A stretch of 64,000 nt of DNA from Burkholderiales bacterium (GCA_020248865.1 JADCGS010000003.1:35004-99003); one strand, 5' to 3'; counted from the stretch's first letter, positions 38,457-51,138 are shown. Numbers and translations: made by a program. The notes: generated from the sequence alone by a model not told the origin.

Positions 38457-39743
38457 TTACATCAACATGTCGGCCCAGATGGTCTGCGCCCAGCTCCACG
38501 CGTAGGCCCCCTCGAGCGGCCAGTCCTTGCGCTCGAGCGGCGACACACCACCGGAGCCCGGCACGGTCTCCATCGTCTTCTTCTCGGGTACCCAGCGATG
38601 CACGCTGGCCACGTGGATGGCATTGGTGGCGTCGATGTAGCTGTAGCAGGTGTTGGCCATCATCGGCGGGATCGGCGCGCGGCCATTCATCAGCTCGACA
38701 ATGGCGGCAGCCGCTGCCTTGCCGTGCTGGTTGGCCATGTGGCCGGACTTCGGCATCGCCGGCGCCGACAAGGTGGCGTCACCGAGCACGTGGATGTTCT
38801 TGACCTTCACCGACTCGGTCGTGGTCCAGTCCACCTCGCACCAGCGCGCGTTGGCGGTGATGACGCCGGCATCGCGCGCGATGTTGGCCGCGCGCTGCGG
38901 CGGGATCAGGTTGAGCACGTCACCGCGGACGCGCTCGCCCAGATCGAGCGTGAAGGTACGACCGGTGACGTCGACCTCGCTCACCGCCGCCCCGCTGCGG
39001 TAGTCGATGATCGACTTGTAGTCGTTGCCGAATACCGCGCCGAACAGGCCCGGCTTGGACACGATAGCCGGATTGGCATCGAGCACGATCAGCTTGCTCT
39101 TCGGCTTGGAGGTCCTGATGTAGTGGGCGATCTGGCAGGCGCGCTCGTACGGGCCGGGCGGGCAGCGATAGGGCGCCAGCGGCACGCTCATCACCACCAC
39201 GCCGCCGTCGGGCATGGCCTCCAGCTGACGCCGCAGCAGCGCGGTTTGCGGGCCGGCGCGCCAGGCGTGCGGGATCTGCTCAACGGCCGCCGGCGTCATG
39301 CCGCGGATGGCCTCGAACATGAACTCGATGCCCGGTGACAGCACCAACCGGTCGTATTCCAGCGTGGAGCCGCCGGCCAGGCGCACTGTGCGCTTGTCGG
39401 GATCGACGGCCACGGCACTGTCGCGCACCATTCTGACGCCGTACTTGGCCAGGCCGCTGTAGGGCACCGTGATCTCGGCCAGCTTGCGGCTGCCGCCGAT
39501 CACGAGGTTGGACATCGGGCAGGAGACGAAGCTCTCGGCGGGCTCCACCAGCGTGACGTCGATCCGTCCCTCGGACCAGATGCGGATGTACTTGGCGGCC
39601 GTGGCGCCGCCATAGCCGCCGCCCACCACCACCACGCGACCGAGCGGCTGGGCGTCGATGGTGGCGCAGCCGGCCAGCGAGGTCACTGCCGCACCAGCGG
39701 CTCCGAGCTTGAGCAGATCGCGACGCGAAAAGTTGTGCTTCAT
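38457..39743 (-). CDS. fccB: Flavocytochrome c sulfide dehydrogenase, flavoprotein subunit
   Basis: FccB/SoxF oxidises sulfide in the periplasm and passes electrons to its cytochrome partner. The 428-residue product starts with a Tat signal (SRRDLLKLGAAGAA) and has the FAD site VVVGGGYGGATAAKYI. It also has the family motif YRCPPGPYERA (Cys194) and a second conserved Cys (Cys366 in MANTCYSYID), the likely redox disulfide. The flavocytochrome-type C-terminal half is present (LGDATLSAPAMPKSGHMANQ). It lies nine bases after the cytochrome gene on the same strand. No sox or sqr genes are in the window. Confidence 0.9.
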   Translation of the reverse strand: MKHNFSRRDLLKLGAAGAAVTSLAGCATIDAQPLGRVVVVGGGYGGATAAKYIRIWSEGRIDVTLVEPAESFVSCPMSNLVIGGSRKLAEITVPYSGLAKYGVRMVRDSAVAVDPDKRTVRLAGGSTLEYDRLVLSPGIEFMFEAIRGMTPAAVEQIPHAWRAGPQTALLRRQLEAMPDGGVVVMSVPLAPYRCPPGPYERACQIAHYIRTSKPKSKLIVLDANPAIVSKPGLFGAVFGNDYKSIIDYRSGAAVSEVDVTGRTFTLDLGERVRGDVLNLIPPQRAANIARDAGVITANARWCEVDWTTTESVKVKNIHVLGDATLSAPAMPKSGHMANQHGKAAAAAIVELMNGRAPIPPMMANTCYSYIDATNAIHVASVHRWVPEKKTMETVPGSGGVSPLERKDWPLEGAYAWSWAQTIWADMLM

Positions 39744-39752
39744 GGGTGCTCC

Positions 39753-40079
39753 TCAGCGCGGCAGCTTCGACAGATGGTCGGCAATCGCATCGATCTGCGC
39801 GTCGCTGTAGCCGCGAGACAGTTGATGCATGATCGTTGCAGGACGCTTGCCGTCGCGGAAGGCGCGCATCGCCTCGACGATGGTGGCCTTGGGCTGGCCC
39901 GCCAAGCTCGGCATGGCGCCCACCGACTTGCCCTGCGTGCCATGGCAGTTGGCGCAGTTGGCGGACAGGTAGGCGCCCGCGCGCGCATCGATCGGCGCCG
40001 CCGGGGCCTGGGCGATCGCGGATAAGGAACAGGCAGCCAAGGCCGCCGCGGCGCCAAGACGGGCCGCCATCAGCTTCAT
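39753..40079 (-). CDS. fccA: Small monohaem c-type cytochrome, likely FccA partner of FccB
   Basis: This 108-residue secreted cytochrome has a Sec signal (residues 1-24, ending SAIAQ), one CxxCH haem site at Cys42-Cys45-His46 (CANCHG) and a probable axial Met near residue 84 (ATIMHQLSRG). It is of the single-haem form that pairs with FccB, not the dihaem form of phototrophs. The start at 40079 (MKLMAARLG) has a GAGGAGACAACC site. It is directly upstream of fccB. Confidence 0.85.
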   Translation of the reverse strand: MKLMAARLGAAAALAACSLSAIAQAPAAPIDARAGAYLSANCANCHGTQGKSVGAMPSLAGQPKATIVEAMRAFRDGKRPATIMHQLSRGYSDAQIDAIADHLSKLPR

Positions 40080-40187
40080 CACGGTTGTCTCCTCGTTGGG
40101 GGATTCTGGCGCCCTATCCAGCGGGCGCCAACAAAGACTGTCGGAGCAAATCGACGCGAAGTCAATCCGGAAGGACACCCCCGGACT

Positions 40188-40232
40188 TCCCGGCGGTCCG
40201 GGTAGTCCAGACAATCCGGGTGATCCGGCAGC
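40188..40232. repeat. Imperfect 9-bp tandem repeat, five units beginning TCC
   Basis: Units TCCCGGCGG, TCCGGGTAG, TCCAGACAA, TCCGGGTGA and TCCGGCAGC follow in phase between fccA and clpA. On the plus strand they would read as PG-rich, collagen-like triplets. The short open frames here have no start or ribosome site. Confidence 0.55.
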
Positions 40233-40243
40233 GCGCCGCGCGC

Positions 40244-42567
<2,324 letters not shown>

Positions 42568-42571
<4 letters not shown>

Positions 42572-42879
42572 GCTTCCTCCATCACGCACTGCAGCGGATG
42601 CTGATGCTGGCGTGCATAGCTACAAACCTGCTCGACCTTCGTGGCCGCCACGTCCCTCGGATACACGCCGCAAACCCCGCGGCCCTCATGATGAACCTTC
42701 AGCATGATCTGGGTCGCCTGTTCACGCCCTTTGCCGAAGAACTTTTGTAGCACACCGACCACGAACTCCATCGGCGTGAAATCGTCGTTGAGCAGGACCA
42801 CCTGGAACAGGGGCGGCGGCTTGGTCCGAGACGACTTCTTCTCGACCACCGTGCCGTCCTGGAACCGCTCACCACTCAT
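42568..42879 (-). CDS. clpS: ATP-dependent Clp protease adaptor ClpS
   Basis: ClpS recognises N-terminal destabilising residues and hands substrates to ClpA. The 103-residue product has [20 protein letters not shown] at about residues 21-40 and [20 protein letters not shown] in the C-terminal half. Asn-Asp-Asp in [12 protein letters not shown] belongs to the N-degron pocket. It is coupled to clpA. Confidence 0.97.
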
Positions 42880-43356
42880 GGCGCCATCAAGTAGAACGCA
42901 TTACGAAGCGATCGGATGTCAACCGACCCGGAAACCCCGCGAATCATAGGTTACTCCCGCGCGCGGCCCGGACCGCTGGCCTGATGGCGACCGCGCCTGC
43001 CGCTGGCGCACTGAATCGGATCGCCGGCACACCCGTTGCGCGCCGCTCCGCAGGACCGACGACCGACCTGACGGGTTTTTACCCCGGAACCCCGCCCGCA
43101 GGCGCTGCGAGAGGCGCAACCCTTCCATGGCATTTCTACGGATGCTTGCCCAAGGCAGCCGCTGGACAGTGCATGCTTCAGACACCGCACGCTTGACTCC
43201 AGCCCTCGTTTGTCAAAAAAATGCACGGCCTGCGCATGCAGTTGTGGACAAGCGGCAGGCCGTGGGGTTCACCGGGCGCATCCCGGTGGTGGGCGGGTCG
43301 AGACAACGGCGCGCGGCGCAGCTTTCGACCCGGAAAACGATCGAGGACGGACGGGT
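42880..43356. other. 477-bp region between clpS and csp, divergent promoters and leader
   Basis: No coding frame is supported. The clpS side holds TATGAT (minus strand, 42943-42948) as a possible -10. Ahead of csp there is TTGACT (43193-43198) and a TTGTCAAAAAAATGC stretch, which would make a leader of 100-150 nt, typical of cold-shock genes. One DnaA-like 9-mer TTGTCCACA sits on the minus strand at 43243-43251. Confidence 0.45.
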
Positions 43357-43563
43357 ATGGCTACTGGGACGGTCAAGTGGTTCAACGACGCGAAGGGCTA
43401 CGGATTCATCACGCCGGACGGGGGCGGCGAGGATCTCTTCGCGCATTTTTCGGCAATCCAGATGAACGGCTTCAAGACGCTCAAGGAGGGCCAGAAGGTG
43501 GTATTCGAGATCGTCAGCGGGCCTAAGGGTAAGCAGGCGAACAACATCGCGCCGCACGCTTGA
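43357..43563 (+). CDS. Cold-shock protein (CspA family)
   Basis: This 68-residue single cold-shock domain acts as an RNA chaperone. RNP1 (KGYGFI) and RNP2 (DLFAHF) are both present in [20 protein letters not shown] and [13 protein letters not shown]. The start at 43357 gives the exact family N-terminus ([10 protein letters not shown]). The neighbouring clpS-clpA and icd are common in Burkholderiales. The long 5' leader suggests temperature-dependent control. It ends at a strong terminator. Confidence 0.96.
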   Translation: MATGTVKWFNDAKGYGFITPDGGGEDLFAHFSAIQMNGFKTLKEGQKVVFEIVSGPKGKQANNIAPHA

Positions 43564-43572
43564 GACCCGCAC

Positions 43573-43610
43573 CAACGAAAGAGCCCCGCGATTGCGGGGC
43601 TCTTTCGTTG
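43573..43610. terminator. Bidirectional rho-independent terminator between csp and icd
   Basis: A 17-bp perfect stem (CAACGAAAGAGCCCCGC and its complement) surrounds the loop GATT. CTTTCGTTG follows on the plus strand and the mirror on minus. It terminates the cold-shock gene (+) and icd (-). Confidence 0.88.
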
Positions 43611-43626
43611 GGCATGACGGCAAGCG

Positions 43627-44874
<1,248 letters not shown>

Positions 44875-45092
44875 GCGCTCTCCGCAAGCTCAGATTGTCG
44901 TGTTGATCTGCTTGCGCCCGCCGGGCAGAACTGCAGTGCTTTGTCCGTGCAGGCGTTCCTTCGTGAGTTTACCCGCCGTCAACTCGCTGCAAGGATGACC
45001 CGTCAACCTCACGCGGCGGGATCGCATTGCATCCGCGTCGCGCCGGCGTGCGCCATCGCAGGCGAAGCGACCCATGACCAGGGAGACAGTGA

Positions 45093-45281
45093 ATGAACAG
45101 ACCGATTGCCATGCTCGTCGCCAGCCTGTTTGCCGCCGGGGCCCTGGCGCAAACCCCGCAGGCAGCGCCGACCACTCCGCCCACCGCCAAGCAAGCCCCG
45201 GCAGCCAAGGCGCAGACCAAGAAGAAATCCAAGAAGGCGAAGAAGGCCAGGAGCCCGAAGAAGGGTCAGGACAGCAGGTAG
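45093..45281 (+). CDS. Short, very basic secreted protein, function unknown
   Basis: The 62-residue product has a convincing signal peptide (MNRPIAMLVASLFAAGALAQ), after which about 42 residues are Ala/Pro/Thr and then dense in Lys (KKKSKKAKKARSPKKG). A GGGAGA ribosome site precedes the ATG by a suitable distance. It looks like the short alanine/lysine-rich periplasmic proteins seen in Burkholderiales, whose role is unknown. The mature part has no cysteine. It could bind an anionic partner such as nucleic acid or cell envelope polymers, but that is only from charge. Confidence 0.7.
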   Translation: MNRPIAMLVASLFAAGALAQTPQAAPTTPPTAKQAPAAKAQTKKKSKKAKKARSPKKGQDSR

Positions 45282-45567
45282 CCGGCGGCGTTCGCCCTCT
45301 CCGGTTGCGGCCCCCGCGGGGTCGGTTGCGCGCCGGCCCGCCGTCTCGTTGACTTGCCGGGCAGAGGTCGTGGCCCACGGGGGCACCCCCGGGCGACCGC
45401 CCGCAGGCGCGGACAGCTGCCCTGGCCGATGGCCCTCGCGCCCGCTGCTCGTGCGGCGCCGCCCGGCCGTCATTGCGCGGCGACGGTCTCCCGTGGCCGT
45501 CGCTCAGCGGCCCGCGCAGGCGCGGGTACGATCACCTGCATCACTTTCACCACCACGGTTCGCCGCA

Positions 45568-46050
45568 ATGAGCCTGCACGTTCCGGTCACCGACACCCAC
45601 GCGCGGGCGCGCACGGCGCGCCGCGCGCTGCTCGCGCTGGCCACCGCCCTCGCGCTGACGAGTGCCGGCGCCCAGCCGCAACCGGCGCTGCCGACCGTCA
45701 AGCTGACCGCCGGGGTGCATCTGATCACGGCCGAGGTGGCACGCGATGACGCCTCGCGCACGCGCGGGCTGATGTTCCGCACGTCGCTGCCGCCCAACGG
45801 CGGGATGCTGTTCGTCTTCGACCAGAAGACGAACCACTGCATGTGGATGCGCAACACCCTGATCCCGCTCGCCGTGGCGTTCATCGCCGACGACGGCGTG
45901 ATCGTCAACGTCGAGGAAATGCAGCCGCGCGACGAGACCACCCGGCACTGCGCGCGCGAGCCGGTGCGCTATGCGCTGGAGATGACGCAGGGATGGTTTG
46001 CGCAGCGCGGCCTGAAAGCCGGCACCAAGATCGGCGGCATCCCGCGGTAG
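45568..46050 (+). CDS. DUF192 family exported protein
   Basis: This 160-residue protein has an N-terminal Ala-rich signal (about 18-36, ending SAGAQ) and one DUF192 domain. Conserved parts are AEVARDDASRTRGLMFR, HCMWMRNTLIPLAVAFIADD, EEMQPRD and PVRYALEMTQGWF. The ATG at 45568 is chosen because the upstream frame is the GC shadow of a gap region. Function of the family is unknown. It faces sodB, with 268 bp between the stops and no strong terminator. Confidence 0.85.
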   Translation: MSLHVPVTDTHARARTARRALLALATALALTSAGAQPQPALPTVKLTAGVHLITAEVARDDASRTRGLMFRTSLPPNGGMLFVFDQKTNHCMWMRNTLIPLAVAFIADDGVIVNVEEMQPRDETTRHCAREPVRYALEMTQGWFAQRGLKAGTKIGGIPR

Positions 46051-46318
46051 GCGTGCCCGCAGGGCCGGGCGCCCCGCACGCGTGCAAGGCGCCCGGTTTC
46101 GACCGGCTGCCTCGCCGAGCGGCCGCGCGCCAGGGCCGATCAAAGGGGCGAGTCCAGCGCCCGGCGACGGGCACCGGGCCGCCCTCCGCCACCTCAGAGC
46201 CTTTGCAAAGAACTACTGCGCGGCCCGATCTCGCGCCTGCGCTGCTCGCCGTACCACTCCATACGGGTCCGCTGCTCGGCACCACCTCGGGCCGCTCGCG
46301 ACGATTCTTGACGGGCTC

Positions 46319-46900
46319 TCAGGCGAAGTTGCGCGCGGCAAAGTCCCAGTTGACCAGATGGTTGAGGAAGGTTTCGACAAACTTGGGACGCGCGTTGCGG
46401 TAGTCGATGTAGTAGGCGTGCTCCCAGACGTCGATGGTCAGCAGCGCCTGGTCGGCCGTGGTCAGCGGCGTGGCCGCGTTGGAGGTGTTGACGATGTCCA
46501 CGCTGCCGTCGGGCTTCTTGACCAGCCAGGTCCATCCCGACCCGAAGTTGGTGGTGGCGCTCTTGGTGAACGCTTCCTTGAAACCGGCGTAGCTGCCCCA
46601 CTTCCGGTTGATGGCATCGGCCAGCGCACCGCCCGGTTCACCGCCGCCGCTGGGCTTCATGCTGTTCCAGAAGAAGCTGTGGTTCCAGACCTGCGCGGAG
46701 TTGTTGAAGATGCCGCCAGCGGACTTGCGGATGATGTCCTCCAGGCCGGCATTCTCGAACTCGGTGCCCTTGATCAGGTTGTTCAGGTTGGTGGCGTAGG
46801 CCTGATGATGCTTGCCGTAGTGGAACTCGAAGGTCTCCTTAGACAAGTGCGGCGCGAGGGCGTCCATCGCGTACGGCAGGGGAGGCAGCGTGTGTTCCAT
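46319..46900 (-). CDS. sodB: Superoxide dismutase [Fe]
   Basis: SodB detoxifies superoxide in the cytoplasm. The 193-residue product has the metal ligands His27, His74, Asp157 and His161 at positions one higher than E. coli FeSOD. The second-shell glutamine in [11 protein letters not shown] marks the iron form rather than manganese. The start at 46900 ([13 protein letters not shown]) follows AAGGAACAACC; an upstream frame is not needed. It is downstream of xseA on the same strand (81-bp gap), as commonly seen in Burkholderiales. Confidence 0.96.
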   Translation of the reverse strand: MEHTLPPLPYAMDALAPHLSKETFEFHYGKHHQAYATNLNNLIKGTEFENAGLEDIIRKSAGGIFNNSAQVWNHSFFWNSMKPSGGGEPGGALADAINRKWGSYAGFKEAFTKSATTNFGSGWTWLVKKPDGSVDIVNTSNAATPLTTADQALLTIDVWEHAYYIDYRNARPKFVETFLNHLVNWDFAARNFA

Positions 46901-46981
46901 GGTTGTTCCTTGCGATGTCAAACAGGGAGAAGCGCGAATTCTATGCTGCACCCGCAGCGCTGTGCCCTCGCGGGCGGCGGG

Positions 46982-48391
46982 TTATCGCTCGACCCGGCGG
47001 CGCACCGGCGAAGCAGCGGGCGCGGGCTCGCTGCGCTCGGCGCGCGCCCGCAACCGGCCGCGCGCCAGTTGCACGTCAAGGGCATCACCCGCATTCACTG
47101 CGCTTGCATCGGTGACGGTACGCCCGTCAGGCCCGGTCACCAGGGCGTAGCCACGGCCCAGCACCGCGAGCGGATCGAGGTGGTGCAGCGCCTGCTGTAG
47201 GCGCTGCAACTGTGCCTGCGCCCGGTCGAGCCGCCCGCGCGGCTGCCGCTGCAGCCGCGCCTCGCACTGCGCCAGCGCCTGCATGGCCGGCCGCACCGAG
47301 GGGCGCCCCCGCGCCAGGCCCGGCAGGCGCGCACCCAGAACGGCATGACCGCGGGCCACGCGCTGGCGCGCCGCCGCCGCCAGCCGCAGCGACAGTTGCG
47401 ACAGCCGCGCCTCCAGGCCTCGCAGCGGCGCTCGCGGCGACGTGAGCACGCGCAGCGCATAGTCCATGTGCTGCTGCGCTGCCTGCAAGCGCCGGTCGGT
47501 GCCGCGGCGCAGGCGCTGGAGCCGCTCCTGCACGACGGCGCTTAGGGCACCCGCCTCGGGCGCGACGAGCTCGGCGGCCGCCGTCGGCGTGGCCGCGCGC
47601 AGGTCGGCCGCCAGGTCGGCAATCGTGAAGTCGGACTCGTGGCCCACGCCCACCACCACCGGCAGCGCGCAGGCGCGGATGGCGCGCGCCACGGCCTCGT
47701 CGTTGAACGCCCACAGGTCCTCCAGCGAGCCGCCGCCGCGCACCAGCAGCAGCACTTCGGCCTCGCTGCGCGCCGCGGCCGCCGCCAGCATGGCGGCGAT
47801 CCGCGCGCCCGCCCCGGCACCCTGCACCGGCACCGGATAGACGATGAGCCGCGCATACGGCGCGCGCCGCTGCAGCGTGGTGACGACGTCGCGCAGGGCG
47901 GCCGCCTGCAATGAGGTGACGATGCCCACGCTGCGCGGTAGCGCCGGCAAGGGCCGCTTGAGCGCGATGTCGAACAGTCCCTCGGCGGCCAGCCGCGCCT
48001 TCAGGCGGAGGAACTCCTCGAACAGCCGGCCCTGGCCGGCGCGCTGCAGTGCCTCCACTGTGAGCTGAAACTCGCCACGCGCCTCGTACAGGCCGACCTG
48101 GGCGCGGACCTCCACCTCATCGCCCTCGCGCGGCGCAAAGCCGACCAGCGCATTGCGGCCGCGAAACATCACGCAGCGCACCTGGGCGGCGTCGTCCTTG
48201 AGGGTGAAGTACCAGTGCCCGCTGGCCGCGCGGGTGAGATTGCCGATCTCCCCACGGACCCGCACCAGTGGAAAACCGCGACCCAGCAGGCCGGCCACCG
48301 CCCGGTTCAGGGTGGTCACGTCGAGGACGTCGGAGGCGGCGGTGGCAAGAGGTTCGAGTGTCATCGACGAGCCGTCTGCGGATGGGTCCAT
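46982..48391 (-). CDS. xseA: Exodeoxyribonuclease VII large subunit
   Basis: XseA with XseB degrades single-stranded DNA in both directions. The 469-residue product has the N-terminal OB fold (VRGEIGNLTRAASGHWYFTL) and the catalytic domain with GIVTSLQAAALRDVVTTLQR and VLLLVRGGGSLEDLWAFNDE. GVGHESDFTIADLAADLRA ends the core, before a long coiled-coil. A second in-frame ATG at 48364 (MTLEPLATAA) could be the true start. xseB is not in the window. It is divergent from exbB. Confidence 0.95.
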   Translation of the reverse strand: MDPSADGSSMTLEPLATAASDVLDVTTLNRAVAGLLGRGFPLVRVRGEIGNLTRAASGHWYFTLKDDAAQVRCVMFRGRNALVGFAPREGDEVEVRAQVGLYEARGEFQLTVEALQRAGQGRLFEEFLRLKARLAAEGLFDIALKRPLPALPRSVGIVTSLQAAALRDVVTTLQRRAPYARLIVYPVPVQGAGAGARIAAMLAAAAARSEAEVLLLVRGGGSLEDLWAFNDEAVARAIRACALPVVVGVGHESDFTIADLAADLRAATPTAAAELVAPEAGALSAVVQERLQRLRRGTDRRLQAAQQHMDYALRVLTSPRAPLRGLEARLSQLSLRLAAAARQRVARGHAVLGARLPGLARGRPSVRPAMQALAQCEARLQRQPRGRLDRAQAQLQRLQQALHHLDPLAVLGRGYALVTGPDGRTVTDASAVNAGDALDVQLARGRLRARAERSEPAPAASPVRRRVER

Positions 48392-48618
48392 GGGCGGGAC
48401 TGGCGGTCGGCTTCCGCCCCTTCGTACCTGCGTCGGGGAGCAGCCGGGGCAATCAGAGCTTGCGGGCCGCGCATCCAGCCGCTAACGCCCCATGTTAGTC
48501 ACAATCGCGTCCAAGGCCGCCGACGGGGGCCGGACCGTTCGCTCCCGGGGCGCGGCCACTACACTCCCCGGATCAGTCCAAGGGCGGCGTGACCGTCCGC
48601 GACCTTTAAGGATCGACG

Positions 48619-49227
48619 TTGTTCGCCATCGTTATCGCCATCGGCTGGCCGATCTGGCCCCTGATCATCGCCTCCATCGTGGCCCTGGCGCTCATCATCG
48701 AGCGCAGTCTCGCGCTGCGACGCACCCGGATCCTGCCGCCGCGGCTGCTGCAGGACGTGCTCGCCCTGCACGCCAAGCGCCAGGTCACACCCGACGTGGT
48801 GCACCGCCTCGAGCAAAGCTCGCCGCTCGGGCGAGTCCTGGCCGCCGCGCTGCGCAACGAGCGGAGCAGCCTGGAAGCAGCCAGCCAGGCGGTAGCCAAT
48901 GCCGGCGCTCACACTGCGCATGACCTGTCGCGCTACCTGACCCTGCTGGGATCAATCGGCTCGATTGCGCCGCTGATGGGGCTGCTGGGCACCGTGGTCG
49001 GGATGATCGAGATCTTCGCCTCGCAGCAGGCCGGCTCCAATCCGCAGCAACTGGCGCAGGGCATCAGTATCGCGTTGTACTCCACCGCGTTCGGCATCAT
49101 GGTCGCCGTGCCGGCGGTGCTGTTCTACCGGCACTTCAAGACCCGCGTCGAGGACTATCTCGTGACCATGGAAGACGAGGCGCAGAAACTGCTCGACGCC
49201 CTGTTCGCCGACCGCCGGGCGCCCTGA
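48619..49227 (+). CDS. exbB: MotA/TolQ/ExbB proton channel family protein
   Basis: This 202-residue inner-membrane subunit of a proton-driven energy-transducing complex has three hydrophobic segments and the family core GSIGSIAPLMGLLGTVVGMI, then AFGIMVAVPAVLFYRHFK. A TTG start at 48619 follows AAGGA at the right distance and gives the family N-terminus (MFAIVIAIGWPIWPLI); no ATG fits. The gene is 14 bp from exbD. No TonB is nearby, so it may power TonB or serve an envelope process. It is divergent from xseA. Confidence 0.93.
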   Translation: MFAIVIAIGWPIWPLIIASIVALALIIERSLALRRTRILPPRLLQDVLALHAKRQVTPDVVHRLEQSSPLGRVLAAALRNERSSLEAASQAVANAGAHTAHDLSRYLTLLGSIGSIAPLMGLLGTVVGMIEIFASQQAGSNPQQLAQGISIALYSTAFGIMVAVPAVLFYRHFKTRVEDYLVTMEDEAQKLLDALFADRRAP

Positions 49228-49241
49228 GGAGGACTTCGCCG

Positions 49242-49670
49242 ATGCGCTTTCGCCGCCCGCTGGACGAGGAGCCCGAGCTCAATCTGATCCCGTTGATCGA
49301 CGTGATGCTGATCGTGCTGATCTTCCTTGCGGTCACCACGAGCTATGCGCGCTTCGCCGAGCTGAAGATCGAACTGCCGACGGCCGACGCGACCAAGGCC
49401 AACCAGCGCCCGAACGAGATCCTGGTCGGCGTGACGGCCGACGGCCGCTACGCGATCGACCGGCAGTTGCTGCCCTACGCCGACCCGAGCGTGTTCGCTC
49501 AGCAACTGACCCAGGCGGCGCAGGGCAAGGACAACCCGGTGATCGTGATCAACGCCGACGCCCAGGCGCCGCATCAGGCGGTGATCAGCGTGATGGAGGC
49601 CGCGCGCATTGCCGGCCTGCCACGCATCAGCTTCGCCACCCAGCGGCCCGCCCCGGGCAGCGGCAACTGA
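49242..49670 (+). CDS. exbD: ExbD/TolR family biopolymer transport protein
   Basis: This 142-residue partner of ExbB has the single membrane helix with its conserved aspartate in LIPLIDVMLIVLIFLAV and a periplasmic domain ending in ISVMEAARIAGLPRISFATQ. It follows exbB with a GAGGAGGAC ribosome site and precedes lpxK. Its TGA stop (49668-49670) lies within the first bases of palindromic element copy 2, as coaBC does with copy 1. Confidence 0.94.
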   Translation: MRFRRPLDEEPELNLIPLIDVMLIVLIFLAVTTSYARFAELKIELPTADATKANQRPNEILVGVTADGRYAIDRQLLPYADPSVFAQQLTQAAQGKDNPVIVINADAQAPHQAVISVMEAARIAGLPRISFATQRPAPGSGN

Positions 49671-49833
49671 GAGGGTGAGAGGCAATCCGACATGCCCGCT
49701 GTGACTGCCCAAAGCGCCCCACTCGTCGTTGCAAATGCTCGCCGTAGCCCGAGCTACGGCTGCGCCTTGCGCCTAGATTGGAGCGCTTTGGGCAGCCCCC
49801 TCGGGCACGCCGGATTGCCTCTCACCCTCTGAG
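49667..49833. repeat. 167-bp palindromic element, copy 2
   Basis: The same element as at 36698-36864, in the same orientation relative to its upstream gene, differs at only two bases. Its inner arm CTGCCCAAAGCGC/GCGCTTTGGGCAG is perfectly complementary here. It lies between exbD and lpxK with only 50 bp before the lpxK start, so transcription of lpxK must pass through the hairpin unless lpxK has its own promoter. Confidence 0.92.
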
Positions 49834-49883
49834 GCGGCGGACCGCAGCCCCCCGCCGCTGCCGGTCGGACTCACGACGCACCG

Positions 49884-50966
49884 ATGTCGCTGCGCTCGCG
49901 CCTGCAGCTGAAGCTGGTGTCGCTTTGGCAACGGCGCGGCCCGGGGGCGATCGCGCTGCTGCCGTTCACCTGGCTGCATGCGCTGTGGCGGACGCTGACG
50001 CGTCGCCGGCCGCCCGCGCGGGCCACCCAGCTGCCGGTGCCCGTGGTGGTGGTCGGCAACCTCTACGTGGGCGGCACCGGCAAGACGCCGCTCACCATCG
50101 AGCTGGCGCGCCAGTTGCGAGCCCGCGGCTGGCATCCGGGCATCGTGTCGCGCGGTTACGGCGCCGGCCGCGGCCCCGCCCGCGCGGTGCCCGTCACCGG
50201 GGCAGCGGCCGATTTCGGCGACGAGCCGCTGCTGCTGGCGCAGGCCACCGGCGCGCCGGTGGTGGTGGGGCGCGACCGGCTGGCGGCCGCCCGGATGCTG
50301 CTGAACCTGCATCGCGAGGTGGACGTGGTGGTGGCCGATGATGGCCTGCAACACACCCGCCTCGGCCGCGACTTCGAGATCGCGCTGATTCACTACCGCG
50401 GCTTCGGCAACGGGTGGCTGCTGCCCGCCGGCCCGCTGCGCGATCCCCCCGAGCGGCTGGCCGCGGTCGATGCCGTGGTGTTTCACGACCAGCTCGACAC
50501 GCCCCGCCCCACCGTGCGGGTCTACTCGGCGTTCTTCTGCATGCACACCGAACCCGGCGCGATCTACGCGCTCAAGGATCCGCTGCGCGTGGTGACCGTT
50601 GCCGAACTGGCTGCCGAGCAGCGCCGGCGCGGCCTGCGGATCCTTGCGTTTTGCGGCATCGGCATGCCGGACCGCTTCTTCGGCATGCTGCGCGCAGGCG
50701 GCCTGGCCATCGACACGCTCGCGCTCGCCGACCACTACGACTTCACGACCAACCCGCTGGCCGGCCGCGCCTACGACTTGGCCCTGATGACCGAGAAGGA
50801 CGCGGTCAAGGTGCGCGCCAACGCAACGCTGGCGGCCGACGGGCGGCTGTGCGTGGTGCCGCTGGCGGTGACTCTAGACTCCGCCCTGCTCGACCTCGTC
50901 GAAGCGCGCCTGCCGCCCCGTCCCGGCGCGGCCTCCGGACCTCAACATGGACCATCGCCTGCTTGA
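49884..50966 (+). CDS. lpxK: Tetraacyldisaccharide 4'-kinase
   Basis: LpxK phosphorylates the lipid A disaccharide at the inner-membrane face. The 360-residue product has an N-terminal amphipathic membrane anchor (residues 1-40) and the Walker A-like loop [20 protein letters not shown]. Further marks are [28 protein letters not shown] and [11 protein letters not shown]. It is downstream of the palindromic element and overlaps the next gene by 20 bp. The order exbB-exbD-lpxK-Trm112-kdsB is conserved in many proteobacteria. Confidence 0.95.
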   Translation: MSLRSRLQLKLVSLWQRRGPGAIALLPFTWLHALWRTLTRRRPPARATQLPVPVVVVGNLYVGGTGKTPLTIELARQLRARGWHPGIVSRGYGAGRGPARAVPVTGAAADFGDEPLLLAQATGAPVVVGRDRLAAARMLLNLHREVDVVVADDGLQHTRLGRDFEIALIHYRGFGNGWLLPAGPLRDPPERLAAVDAVVFHDQLDTPRPTVRVYSAFFCMHTEPGAIYALKDPLRVVTVAELAAEQRRRGLRILAFCGIGMPDRFFGMLRAGGLAIDTLALADHYDFTTNPLAGRAYDLALMTEKDAVKVRANATLAADGRLCVVPLAVTLDSALLDLVEARLPPRPGAASGPQHGPSPA

Positions 50967-51138
50967 CATCCTGGTCTGCCCGCTGTGCAAGGGGCCTCTG
51001 GCGTACGAGAAGGCCGCGCAGGAACTCGTCTGCCGTGCCGATCGGCTCGCCTACCCGATCCGCGACGACATTCCGGTGATGATCGAGAGCGAGGCACGGC
51101 GGCTCGACGACGCCCCCCCGGCCGCGGCCAGCCTCTGA
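50947..51138 (+). CDS. Trm112 family protein (YcaR-like)
   Basis: This 63-residue protein with a zinc-ribbon-like fold begins [17 protein letters not shown] (Cys11 and Cys14) and has another Cys near 29 ([20 protein letters not shown]). Trm112-like proteins in bacteria lie between lpxK and kdsB and are of unknown function; eukaryotic Trm112 activates methyltransferases. It overlaps lpxK by 20 bp and is five bases from kdsB. Confidence 0.93.
   Translation: MDHRLLDILVCPLCKGPLAYEKAAQELVCRADRLAYPIRDDIPVMIESEARRLDDAPPAAASL

Noticed and set aside
43243..43251. TTGTCCACA as a DnaA box or origin
   Set aside because: It is a single match with no cluster, AT-rich region or dnaA/dnaN nearby.
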